Under the pieces are notes generated by a model. The model was given only the letters and a program-made list of their open reading frames with translations, had not been told where the DNA came from and searched no databases. The translations under genes were made by a program, and so were the position numbers. A stretch of 64,000 nucleotides of DNA from Silene conica (taxonomy: Eukaryota > Streptophyta > Magnoliopsida > Caryophyllales > Caryophyllaceae), in contig CM055312.2 of NCBI GenBank assembly GCA_029255685.2, forward strand, positions 51,990,202 to 52,054,201, given 5' to 3'. This document shows, in pieces, positions 25,119 through 35,871 of this stretch (positions within the stretch are counted from its first letter, which is position 1; every line of letters starts with the position of its first letter).

Positions 25119-25850
25119 TTGGAGGAGACAGTTCTTTCAACCGAGGCTGCGGTAGATATTCCTGAGGAACCTAGAAGGTCGGGAAGATTCTCTATTACTC
25201 CGGACAGATACATTGGTATGGTCGAGGAACGCGATATAGATGACGTCTTACTCCTAGAGGGTAATGAACCCACAACCTATAAAGGTGCCATGACCAGTTC
25301 TGACTCAAAGCTATGGCTAGAAGACATGCAATCCGAGATGGACTCCATGTATGAGAACAACGTGTGGGATCTTGTGGACCTACCTACAAAGGTACGTCCC
25401 CTTCAATGCAAATGGCTTTACAAAATAAAGCATGCCGTAGAAGGAAAACAAGATATCCAAAAGGCAAGACTAGTTGCTAAAGGTTTCACCCAAGTGCCAG
25501 GCTTGCACTACGGTGAGATCTTTGCACCCGTAGTCATGCTACGTTCCATTCGGATTATCTTAGCGATCGCCGCATTTCATGACTATGAAATATGGCAGAT
25601 GGACGTTAAAACCGCCTTCTTAAACGGTTATTTGGAGGAAGAGTTGTACATGGTACAACCCGAGGGTTTTATTGATCCAGAAAATCCTAAGAAGGTTTGC
25701 AAGCTTAAGCGTTCTATCTATGGACTTAAGCAAGCATCACGGAGTTGGAATCATCGCTTCGACCAAGTGATAAAAGATAATGGGTTTATTCGATCAATCG
25801 AGGACGTTGTCTCTATATCAAGTCGAGTGGGAGCAAGATTGTCTTCCTAG
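25119..25850 (+). pseudogene. Copia reverse transcriptase, N-terminal part
   Basis: The frame starts in the linker before RT and carries the RVT_2 landmarks of copia elements: CKWLYKIKH, KARLVAKGFTQ, FAPVVMLRSIR, WQMDVKTAFLNGYLEEELYM, QPEGF and LKRSIYGLKQASRSW. Small indels break the frame near 25800-25850, right before the YVDD box, which is read in the next frame. In a live element this would copy the RNA genome inside the virus-like particle. Confidence 0.92.
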
Positions 25851-26824
25851 TACTGTATGTCGATGACATACTCTTGATTGGGAATGACATACCTCTCATT
25901 TCTTCGGTTAAAGCATGGTTGAAAAACCATTTCCAGATGAAAGATCTGGGAGAGCCACAAAGAATTTTGGGCATCCGTATCTACAGGGATAGATCACGAC
26001 GGATGTTGTCTCTCAGTCAGGAGTCTTATATTGATAAGATTCTAGAGGGATTCAGCATGACGAACTCCAAGAAAGGGTTCCTTCCTATGACTACTGGGCT
26101 TCACTTGAGCAAGACTCAAGAAGCTAAGACATTGGAAGAGAAAGAGCGCATGAGTCGGATTCCTTATGCTTCGGCTATAGGATCGATCATGTATGCCATG
26201 ATATGCACACGTCCAGACGTTGCATATGCATTGAGTATGACAAGTCGATTTCAAGCTCATCCAGGTGAACAACACTGGATGGCCGGAAAAAAAATTCTTA
26301 AGTACCTACGGAGGACTAAAGATTGGGGATTGACTTACGGAGGCGACTCGACGCTCTGCGCCACGGGTTACGCAGATGCTAGCTTCCAAACCGATCGAGA
26401 CGACTCGAAATCTCAGTCTGGATTCGTTTTTACTCTTAATGGCGCTGCTGTCAGCTGGAAAAGTTCTAAACAGAGTGTTACAGCAGATTCTACAACTGAG
26501 TCCGAGTACTATGCCGCCTCGGAAGCAGCTAAGGAAGCAATATGGATGCGTCAATTCTTACAAGGACTCTCAGTAGTGCCTAGTTCGAATGACCCAATCA
26601 CCGTTTATTGTGACAATAACGGTGACATCTTCCAAGCTAAGGAGCATAAGTCTAGCAACAAAGCTAGACTTGTACAACGGAAAGCTCATCTAATCAGAGA
26701 TTACGTGGAGCAAAAGGAGATATTTATTGATAAGATAGCTACGGATGACAACATAGCTGATCCTCTCACAAAAGCATTACCACGTGATAAGCATGAAGGG
26801 CACATTCATTCCATAGGGAATTAG
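25851..26824 (+). pseudogene. Copia RT C-terminal part and RNase H
   Basis: The segment opens with the RT catalytic YVDDILLIGND box (about 25857-25889) and continues through LSLSQESYIDKIL, YASAIGSIMYAMICTRPDVA and KILKYLRRTKDW. The RNase H part shows ADASFQTDRDDSKSQSGFVF, TTESEYYAASEAAKEAIWMR and YCDN, ending in NIADPLTKALPRDKHEGH. Some conserved residues are altered near QAKEHKSSNKA, where copia elements usually have a run of His and Lys residues. The frame is open to the natural-looking stop at 26822. Confidence 0.92.
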
Positions 26825-27632
26825 ATGTGTTCCTAAGTTGTAGTACTCTTTTATGAATTCATGTAATAATTCATTTTCTCGTGTATTCTATTTAACCTCA
26901 TTGTTATGATAAATAATGTTTTGTTTTTCATGTGGAATTGTACGCCAATTTTGAACACCACAAAGTGAACTGAATAATATTACATCGTTTTAGTCCTTGA
27001 TTACCCACTTGAGGTGATTACTCAGGTAATCATTTTGTGACGTTGGTTGATGGTGGGTTCAACGAACCATAAGTCAAACGGATGACTGACCAATCACAAA
27101 GGCGAGTTATACGGATATCTCGTAGGACACCCCGTGACAACGTTATGGAGTCCTAAATGTTTTATAACATTGGGTGCCAGGTCGTGGATAGGACCTCCAT
27201 AGTGTTCCTTAGAGTCCAGTCTTTTGACTTTCAACTGTCTCTTTAGATTAAGGCAGATTTTGGGTAACTTTGGTTTCTTTCCCACGGTCACCGTAACAGG
27301 GGCCAAGAGGATTTTTTCTGGGTTATTTCATGCTGCGCGAACATCGGCAGGATTCGAGTTGAGGGAAATATCCAAACCCTTATCAGGATTTTATCTTTTC
27401 TCAGGGCCACTCGAGGAGTAGTAACTGAAATGCATGGCCATGCTCGATTACAGATTCGTTTTATCAGTTAAGTTACTCTCTAGTCGAGGAAAACACTCTT
27501 GATACAGATCGCTTGTGAGATACGACCTTTGCGAATGCGGATTTGCAAATTGTCTTACGTTGAGTGGGAGATATTTTAAAAGGATATGAGAATCGGTTAT
27601 CGCACCTACACTTGTACGGACAAGTGGGAGTT
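26825..27632 (+). other. Copia 3' untranslated region
   Basis: These ~800 bp lie between the RNase H stop and the first purine tract. The small frames on both strands resemble no protein. This is the ordinary place of the 3' untranslated region. Confidence 0.7.
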
Positions 27633-27714
27633 TGTTGGAGCTTCTGTCCTCCACATGTAGTGTGATAACGTCATTGCACATACCCTTGTACGGACAAGTG
27701 GGAGATTGTTGGGG
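27611..27714 (+). repeat. Duplicated polypurine tract and LTR start
   Basis: The sequence CTTGTACGGACAAGTGGGAG followed by (A/T)TTGTTGG occurs twice, at 27611-27639 and 27685-27713, 74 bp apart. The second one leads into the 1-kb LTR at 27707. The first leads into an LTR-like start (TGTTGGAGCTTCTGTCC) that lasts only until the repeat begins again. Confidence 0.85.
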
Positions 27715-28706
27715 CTGGTGTCCTTGACAGTTAGTACAATGACTTACTAAATTTCTTAAAGGATCACAAGGGCATACTTCAGTATTATTATCAGTTGAAC
27801 CACGTTTATCAATAACGGTTGGCTTGCTAGATAAGTTTGACGTTATTGTCATACGGATGGCGGTGATCAACTGGTCCTTATACGTCACACCTATAGGACA
27901 CGTTTGAGAGATGTGAAGGTATGAAAATACAGTCACATTTATGCCGGATACGACTAAACAGTTAGTCAGAGGTATTGACTATTAAATTAGTCAATAAGAT
28001 GTTGAGATTATTATTTAATACGGATTAAATAATTTTAGCTAACACGGATTACATGATTAATTCGTAAATTAAATATAAACGGTTATATTTAATTAAATAT
28101 TGTATTCGCGTATTAATATAAACGGTTATATTAATTTGGGTAATTATACAATATCGTAATTTTATCAGACCATTATTAATACAGCGACTGCATTAATATC
28201 TGATAACATGTATGCGATTTATAAATAAAACCCGTGAATTATATTTTTAGCAAAACGGGCCGAATCACGCAAAGGAATAAGGCAAGAGTGGAAAAAGCCC
28301 ACTCTTGCCCTAAAACCCGTTCGGCCGACCGAGAGGCTACATAAGGAGAGACCTTCTCCTTTTGTCAGATGACTCTTACACTGGTAATTCACAATCTCAA
28401 TAATTAGGGTTTTGAGAACATTCTTTTCCCAAAACTCAGATCTCACATCAAAACCTCACAAAACTCTCCCCATATTGCAAGGCAATTGGAGAGCCTTTCT
28501 AGCACACGTGGCATCGTCTTAAACAAAGTCTTGGGAGCAAGTTATAGGAGGGAATTTGCTTTAATTGCTATTCTTAGGCCTTTAGCACAAGGACCAAATG
28601 TTGTATTCCTTTTCATGCTTTTAATTATCTTATGACTGTATTCACAACTGTAAAATTCGTTATAATCCTTCATGTTTTAGGGCGAATACATGCTATATTC
28701 CCCACA
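27707..28706 (+). mobile_element. Copia 3' LTR
   Basis: The LTR begins TGTTGGGGCTGG after the purine tract AAGTGGGAGAT and ends CCCCACA at 28706, where LARD-family LTR sequence starts abruptly. It has a TATA-like box at 28220-28227, and the downstream half carries the usual leader-like stretch. No second copy of this LTR is present in the window, so its ends rest on terminal motifs and the sharp junction. Confidence 0.8.
28220..28227 (+). promoter_or_regulatory. TATA box in copia LTR
   Basis: TATAAATA lies mid-LTR, 488-513 bp after the LTR start and before AT-poorer transcribed-looking sequence. This is where a copia LTR promoter is expected. Confidence 0.5.
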
Positions 28707-29096
28707 GGTCGGAGGCAGTGGTTATACGCTCCGGTCCCCGTGTGTCGTTCGGTGTAAGGCATTACATCGAGAGGTCTGGCCAGGTCTTAGGCATATAGGC
28801 AGTGGTTATACGCTATACATAGTATTTAGAGGCAGTGGTTATACGCTCTGTAGCTGGAGGCAGTGGTTATACGCTCCAGTAGCCAGAGGCAGTGGTTATA
28901 TGCTCTGGTACGTCAGCGGTAGTGTTTATACGCTCTGACGGCGTTCATTCTATTCATGTGTTGTTTGATAGTTGTATGCTTGGTAATCGGAGGCAGTGGT
29001 TATACGCTCCGTAACTGGAGGCAGTGGTTATACGCTCTAGTAGCCAAAGGCAGTGGTTATACGCTCTGGTATGTCAGAGGCAGTGGTTATACGCTC
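28707..29096 (+). repeat. Tandem repeat GGCAGTGGTTATACGCTC
   Basis: About eleven units carry GGCAGTGGTTATACGCT with variable 8-12 bp spacers, in two blocks (28709-28940 and 28988-29096). They sit where the tandem LARD LTRs have the CACGACCT-type repeat. Confidence 0.9.
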
Positions 29097-29681
29097 TGAC
29101 TATGTGTATTCTTTCCTTGGTTGTTTCCTTGTTTGTGATACTATCTCATATGCTGGCTTTAATTCTGTTATACATGTTGATTCATGCTGTTTTCACATGT
29201 TTTTGACTTATCGCCCACGCATTGATCATGTTGTTCATGTTTGGTAATATATATAATTGTTTATGAAATTATAGACATGTTCATATGTATAAGATGTTTA
29301 GTATTACCGTTTACATGTTTTCTGACGTAAAGTGGTTGGGAGAACCCTTAGTTACTCCCCACTGACTGTGGCGTTCATGTTTCATGAATGTAGGTTGGTG
29401 CTGTTTCGGGAAGACGTGTGGCTAGCGAGCATTGTTGATAAGACAATTACCCTTACGCTTAGTTTAGATTTAATTCATGTTGTTATCGTGGGATACCTTA
29501 TCCCTCGTCTATTTAAGTTATTTTGTATAATTTATACTTTCTCATTAGTTTTTAGTCTTCCGCAAGTTGTTTTGATATTCCGCGAAAAAGTTCTAATAAA
29601 TATGTCGAAAAGTTTTTAAAAGTATCGTATTTCCGCTGCGTATTACTTGTTTATTTTTATGCTATATCGCGGGGTGTCACA
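28707..29681 (+). mobile_element. LARD family 1, 3' portion of an LTR on the plus strand
   Basis: The segment matches the complement of about 8891-9862, the last ~970 bp of the family 1 LTR, and ends with the diagnostic GCGGGGTGTCACA at 29681. It starts exactly where the copia LTR ends, so the first ~2 kb of the LTR is missing. No primer site follows, so it is either a 3' LTR end or a remnant solo LTR. It is clearly more diverged than the tandem copies and carries a different tandem repeat. The frame 29332-29619 mirrors the minus-strand frame at 8953-9243 but is an LTR sequence, not a gene. Confidence 0.9.
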
Positions 29682-31521
29682 ATTTGTCAAGAATATTGGT
29701 AGAGATTACATCAAGTTTTTGCAATAAGACTACCTGAGGACTAAGGTAACAATATTATAATTTTTACTCTGTTTCAGTTTACATTTGGGTTATGCTATAT
29801 GGCCCTAATCTTTACACTTTCCCATCCCTCAGGACTCAAGACTAGTTTTCCAAAATAAGTTTGACGAGTTCAAGTGCCTTGTCTTTTCCAATCATCTAGC
29901 CAGTATATTGAAGAATGGATGGTTTTATCTCATAGTTACCTGTGTTGTCCTCGTGTCCTCGTATCTTTAGTAATTACAGATAAAGCTTTATTGTGTTCGT
30001 TTGAACTTTCGGATTGATTTTTTTTCAAAGAGTAACTATTTTGTGTGGCATTTGTTTTTTTTTCCCCAATGCTGCATCACGAGTTAAAACTCTTCCCTCT
30101 TGTAAAGCAATTTTAAGAAGAACCAACCATGCTTTTTAACCTTTATTTTCCAAATTATATGAAAAATTTTCTCCTATGCCACCTTACGTTTTAGTTGGGA
30201 TTCTTTAGGTATTTTGCAAGGCTTAAAGACAAGTTGACCCTCCAATCCATTCTAGTATCCGACATCTTTTTTGGAACCTGGATAGGAGTTTGCCCTCCTC
30301 GGCAGCTACAGCTTATTGAGATGGAGTTGGGATTTTCAACTACTGTCAATGGCTCATCATCCGGATCCGCCTCATCAAAAACTGAATCACAAACTCAGCG
30401 TCAGTCACACAGTATCCATGTGAATCCCAAATATTTTCAAGCTAGACAACGACTTCAACAGGAAAGTCCAGTAAACTATATATATTAATGTTGTTTTGTA
30501 TGTCTGTACTTTGTCCTAGTATAGTTCCTCAGATTATTTTGGTACCATGTGAGTTGTCTAATGATATAGATACACAACAAAAAAAATCCTGCCAAACAAA
30601 AGTATGCTTTGCAGCCAGCTAATTTTCATGTTGCTCTTATTGGTCCTTGAGCAATTAACACACTTACTTTATTGTAAAATTTCGTCTTAGAATTGGCTGA
30701 CTCATCGTTTAAAAATATATAGGTAACTTATTTAGGCAACTTGAGGCTGTTTTTGGGGATGAGCACATTGAACTGGTATCGTCTTATTTGCTTTATGAAG
30801 TTGAACGGGTGCTCCGCTGCTGGTGATTAGAGTTTTTGGTTGGCAATATGTTTTCCGGTGTCATCTAACAGTAATTTAGTATTGTACACTTGTTGTTAGC
30901 AATTTAGTATGCTTTAGGTGTTTCCTTCTAAGATGCTTGAAATTCTTTCTGCGCTTTAGTATATAAGGCATACCTGAAGCTAATTTGGGATATTGGGAAA
31001 TTTGGTGGTAGTGCAGATGTTAATGTGTGTCTCAGCTTTTTTGTTTGATTTGTGCCATGCTCCAGAGGCTATTCTTACGACTCACAATATCTTGTGCCAT
31101 CTCTTCAGGAAGTATGTTTCAAGATTGAGAGGCAGTCATTCCGGCTCAGTTGGGTCTATCTTATAATGTCTACTCTACATCTCTAAAGTCTAAATGGTGA
31201 AATTAACTCGTGGTTTTGATCTTCAGATTTTTATTGTCAGTTGGTAATGATTGCGGGGTACTTATTTGATGTCCGAAATATGGAATTCTTCGTCCCCTTT
31301 TTCATTAAGATCCTTTCAGAGAAATTAGTCGTTCTTGGTTGCATGTCAGTTGCAGTTCTTCTGGTGGAGGCGACATTGCTGCCCAGTGGATTTGATTTGT
31401 CTCTTTTTTCTATTCTCATCAAATCTATCAGACGACAGGAGTTCAATGTCCAGGTATGTTTCAGAAAGCTGTACTGTTTTTTACTATCTTCGTCCGCACT
31501 TCCTTATTGTTACATTCAACC
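29682..31521 (+). other. Old unique-looking sequence before the Aurora exons
   Basis: This AT-rich stretch has no LTR or CACTA hallmarks. It reads like introns and decayed exons. I found no Aurora N-lobe exon in it. Apart from the frame at 30195-30488 nothing can be supported. Confidence 0.5.
30195..30488 (+). pseudogene. Exon-like open frame of unknown origin
   Basis: The 97-codon frame contains [20 protein letters not shown] followed by [13 protein letters not shown], whose codon use and composition look like real plant exon sequence. I do not recognise the family. It is on the same strand as the broken Aurora gene downstream and may belong to a different decayed gene or captured fragment. 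The listed start uses no ATG, so it is not a complete gene. Confidence 0.3.
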
Positions 31522-34500
31522 GCAGGAAGACGATGTTGGGACACTCGATTACTTTCCTCCCAAAATGGGTATGCATTTGAGCGCATTATATTTATTTTAG
31601 TGTTTTATGCGTGGACTAGTTAAACACTGAGATAATATTTGTGCTTGTTTTCTTTCACTGTGGAGAGTGTTGAGCATGATGCAAGCGTCGACATTTGGAG
31701 CCTACGTGTTCTATGTTACGAGTTTCTCTATGGGTTTCCTCCTTTTGAGGCAAGGGAGCATTCAGACACATACAGAAGGTAAAAGCTTTAATACGGAGTA
31801 CAATTTCACATATGAGACCTACCTAATGCTTATGTTTGAGTATTCCTTCTTTATATTTTTCACATACAAAATAATAGAAGGTAAAACTTTAATAGACAGA
31901 CCTGTATTTGTATGAAGCTTTGATGAGCATTACTTGAGTACTTAATTGTAACAACCCGACCCACCACGGTCGTAACACAACCCCAATAAGATGGGTGCAC
32001 ACTTTTGGGCCCATTATTTGTCCTCACTTAAGCCCAAAAGCACAAGGCCTTGTTACTAAGTGGTGGGTGGGAGCTATTATAAACATATCACAAGCCTCAC
32101 ATTCTACCGATGTGGGACAACTTTCTTCTCATACTCTTGGGGTGTTACAAACTCCCCCACTCAAAGAACAGAACACAACGTCCTATTTTGCCTATATAGT
32201 ACAATATAGGCAAAATAGGCAAGGTCCAAACTTTTATCTTGTTACTACCCACTCTCTGCACCTTGGGGTTGTGGGTCTGGCTCTGGATGGTAGTAGACCT
32301 TGGTGGTGGCCTAGTGGTGGTCCAAAGTGGCGTGGGTTTGAATTTTGGCGGGAAACAACAGAAATAGGGAGAGGACGACAGGTTATCAACCCGTATTGCG
32401 GACCCGTTTTGGAGACCTGGGTTGATATCTGAATAGTAGGTTTGGTTAGGGGGTTAATGGGTCGTCTTTTACGAGTTTCAGGTGATGGTCATGTTGTAGA
32501 TGGTGACGGTGGTGGTCGGGTTTTTAGTGTACAAATGAGAGAGATGAAGAGTCGGTAGTGCGGGTTTCGAAGTGTCTTTATAAACGTTTTGGTGTACGTC
32601 GTGGCGAGGCAGAGATGCGGTGGTGATGTTGGTGGCGTGGTGATGAAGGTGGGCGTGTACATGGTAGTACTCGGTGTCGGATTAGGGCAGTGGCTAGTGG
32701 TTTTGGTTTGCGCGAGTCTTGGGTAGTGTTAGAGTTGGCGTGGTAAGTTTGTTTTGGTTGGGTTCCGGGTCTTTTGAGTAATGGTGTCGGGTGATGGGTC
32801 TGGGTAGTTGGGTTCTGGACATGTTGGGGCAAGGGTGAGTTAATTGTGTTATTAGTATTTTGTGGGCCACATGTTTTAGTCGTTAAATCGCTTCATTAGT
32901 TCGGAATTTATATTTTCGTATGTGTTAATTTTATTCATAAGTCGTGTTTTGTTTTAATTGTAAACATTAAACTCTATTTATTTATTTACTTATTGCTTGT
33001 AATCTGTGTAATTCATATTTAATCATTATTTCGGTGATAGTTAATAAATAAGGTTTTGGACGGTTTAATGACGTTTATCTGTGATGATTTAACATGTATC
33101 GTAATGTTAAGCAATAATTATAATTAGTATATTTATAACTATTATTGTATGACAATATTGTTATAATGTTTTACAATTGGTTAATATATTTGTTAATGAA
33201 TGATTAGTGATATAATATTGTGATAATTACATGTACGTGGTTATGAGCAATAAAATATAAATATGAACGAATAACTAATTGAAATGATTTATATATTATA
33301 TTAGTTTGCATAATTGTATTAGTTAGTGATTAAGTATACTATAATTGTTAGGTGACGATGTTGACGAGGCATAACGCGGTTTACTTGCTGGCTTGTTGTT
33401 GGATTACATTGCTATCCAGGTAGGATACACTGACACTATACTTTATGAAGTGATATGAATGGATGTTTACTCTGTGATGTGTTATGAAAGGATGTTGCCT
33501 TGTATGTGATGGATGCAAGCATGAATTATGTAAGCATGATATTGGTTGGATTGATTGTGGATTATTGGCAATGGCATGAGTATTTCAGTATTTGATAGCA
33601 TGATTAAATAATTATATTGTGGCATTCATGAGCATAGCATATGCATTGGTTACTGAGAAAGTTATGGATCAGATATTGTTCTGATATAAAGCCCAGGGTG
33701 GTTCTGCAGACCAGGCCTGGTGTCTTATCAGCTATTGAGCTGGTGTTTCGGTGACGACCGATTATAGTCTGCCGGGAGGTTCGGTATGGCTTGGTGCAAG
33801 GGTATGAGTTTGAGATTGAGAATTGAGATTGAGATTGAGCTCGAGCATATCATTGCATTTGCATATCATAATTGTTGCATTATAATTATTGTGTTACCCT
33901 ACTCAACCGCGAGGTTGACAGTGTATTCGTGTACACCTACGATGATCCGGAATGGGGAGTAGATTCTACAGGTCAGAGACAGATGAGCTAGGAGCTGGGG
34001 CAGGAATGTGAGATGCATACCTTGGACCGACTTACAATTATATCACATCTAGAGAAGTCATCAGTTGTATTTTCTTTTCCGTTATGTACTGACTGTAATA
34101 ACCAAGTTTTAAATTTTATCAGTTTTATATAAAGTACTTTGGTTGTTTTACTTTGTTATTCACTACCTCGGACATTCCGAGATGGTAACAGCTCTATTTA
34201 TTTGAGAATGTCTTGCTAAAGGCTCTTAAATAAATGGGGGTGTTACATTAATAAATCTCACTAAGCTGACAATAATGTTTGCAGGATAGTGCAAGTTGAT
34301 TTATATATAGTGTCCTCTGAAACCCTTTGTCTCTTCAGCTGCAAAGGACCTTATAACTCAGGTAAGCTTCTGTACACTAATATCAGTGGTGTCATATTAC
34401 AATTGTTCTTGGCTTAGCTTACTAGGTGAAACTTATTGCACTACGTAATTGTATATCAGACGCTCGTTAAAGCCTCGACACAACGTCTTTCTTTGCACAA

Positions 34501-34561
34501 GATTCTGGAGCATCCATGGATAGTCCAAAATGCAGATCCGTCTGGTCTTTACAAGTATTGA
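31522..34561 (+). pseudogene. AUR3-like: Aurora kinase (AUR3-like) pseudogene, C-lobe exons
   Basis: Aurora kinases phosphorylate histone H3 and centromere proteins in mitosis. Four exon remnants match the C-lobe of plant AUR3: (1) about 31522-31567, TFNRRKTM then GTLDYFPPKM, the activation loop, with one base lost between the halves; (2) 31660-31779, [20 protein letters not shown], then [17 protein letters not shown], ending in a GTAAAA donor; (3) about 34285-34350, IVQVDL...PLKPFVSSAAKDLITQ, with about 4 extra bases; (4) 34460-34561, STQRLSLHKILEHPWIVQNA and DPSGLYKY, then a stop. Exon 2 has Arg where the family has Gly (WSLG). The N-lobe with the ATP-binding lysine and the HRD loop was not found. 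A solo LTR splits the intron between exons 2 and 3. The indels make it a pseudogene. Confidence 0.85.
31947..34247 (-). mobile_element. Solo gypsy LTR in Aurora pseudogene intron
   Basis: A 2301-bp insertion starts TGTAACAACCC and ends GGGGGTGTTACA, and a perfect 5-bp target duplication TTAAT flanks it (31942-31946 and 34248-34252). On the minus strand it starts TGTAACACCCCCATTTATTT. There is no internal coding region, primer site or second LTR copy, so it fits a solo LTR left by recombination. The small frames (31995-32432 plus; 32578-32832 minus) resemble nothing and lie in LTR sequence. The orientation is inferred from the TGTAACACCCC start shared with other gypsy LTRs here. Confidence 0.8.
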
Positions 34562-34849
34562 TAAGTTGTAAGATGTTCCCACTTCCCAGGTTCACTGAAA
34601 CATGCGATATTTATGACATCAAAGAAGAGTGGGCTACCATAGCGAACTTGTAGATTAGTTTATCTACTAGTTTATCAACTAGAGCGTGTATGTTTTTCAT
34701 ACACTTCGGATGTATTCTTGGTCATAGACTCATACTGATGCAAGATTAGTGTACGTTTGTTGGACAAATATTGTTTGGAATACTATTTATGTGGTTACCT
34801 TTCTATTTATAGCATATACCATTTGGAATTATCAAATTTTCGTATAATT
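34562..34849 (+). other. 3' flank of the Aurora pseudogene
   Basis: These ~290 bp are AT-rich and follow the Aurora stop codon. They are likely the old 3' untranslated region. I see nothing else in them. Confidence 0.5.
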
Positions 34850-35517
34850 GTTACGACGTTTTCTTTAAAACCGACGTAATAAGGTTAAATAAATTCGCTT
34901 TTAATGACGGTTTTTCACAAACAATTGACGTTGTAATCATTTTAATGACGGTTTTTGGAAGGAAACCGACATTATAACCACCTTTCTTGGCGGTTCAGTA
35001 ATTATAATTGTCGTAACAGAAAACATGTTTCCGTAGTAAATTAGCTTTCAAACGTCTATAGCGACGGTTTTTAGAACTTTTAACGACGGTTTAACACCAA
35101 AGAATCGACGTTTTAATTATCTTTAGCGGAGGTTTTTGTAAATGAAACTGACATGATAAATACCTTTCCCGACGGTTCTGTAGCTATAATGTCGGTTTTT
35201 AGAACTTTTAACGACGGTTTAACACCAAAGAATCGACGTTTTAATTATCTTTAGTGGCGGTTTTTGTAAAGGAAACTGACATGATAAATATCTTTCCCGA
35301 CGGTTCTGTAGCTATAATGGCGGTTTTTAGAACATTTAACGACGGTTGTAAAATAAACAACCGCCACAATAAGATAGCTAAAACGACGTTTGTAGAAATT
35401 TTATACGACGGTTGTAAACTTTATACGACACCGCGATATACGACGCACCCTAAACCTCTCAAAACCGCCACAAAAGGTCATTTATGACCGCCACCGTAGA
35501 GGTGTTTTGTACTAGTG
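34850..35517. mobile_element. Right end of a CACTA transposon (left end missing)
   Basis: The right terminus reads TTTTGTACTAGTG at 35517, the complement of a CACTAGTACAAAA terminus. The inner ~650 bp are filled with subterminal motifs of the type ACGACGGTTTTT and a ~110-bp unit repeated twice (about 35060-35170 and 35185-35300). No matching CACTAG start was found to the left, so the element is truncated. The left border is an estimate from where the motifs begin. Confidence 0.75.
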
Positions 35518-35871
35518 TATGGTCCTATCTTGAATGTAACCAAGACTTGTTTCTTAACTTTGATCCCATCCTCTCCATCGAGCCAATATAACGTATAGGG
35601 ATTTTTTTTATCGATCTTTGGCAATTATAGCTTCTCGACTGCTTCGGTGGACATTAGGTTGGTACATGAACCACTATTGATGATCAAGGTGCATAATTTT
35701 TGTTTTACTCGACATCTTGTGCGGAGAATTTTCTCCCTTTGATCAACTTCTTCGGTTATGCCTTCAATATGCAAGTTTCTAAGTACATAACAACTCTTCT
35801 CCATAATTAGCAATCTCCCAAGAACTGATATAATAAAAATTAGATCAAGAGCCGAAACTCTGATACCAATT
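35518..35871 (-). pseudogene. Gypsy family 2 internal remnant with protease fragment
   Basis: Read on the minus strand from the LTR at 35872, a tRNA-Met primer site (TGGTATCAGAGT, 35857-35868, last base mismatched) is followed closely by a frame with QREKILRTRCRVKQKL and INSGSCTNLMS. This is the retropepsin region seen in the sister copies (IDSGSCTN), but with the catalytic Asp replaced by Asn. Gag is deleted between the primer site and the protease. The CACTA fragment at 35517 cuts the remainder. Confidence 0.75.
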
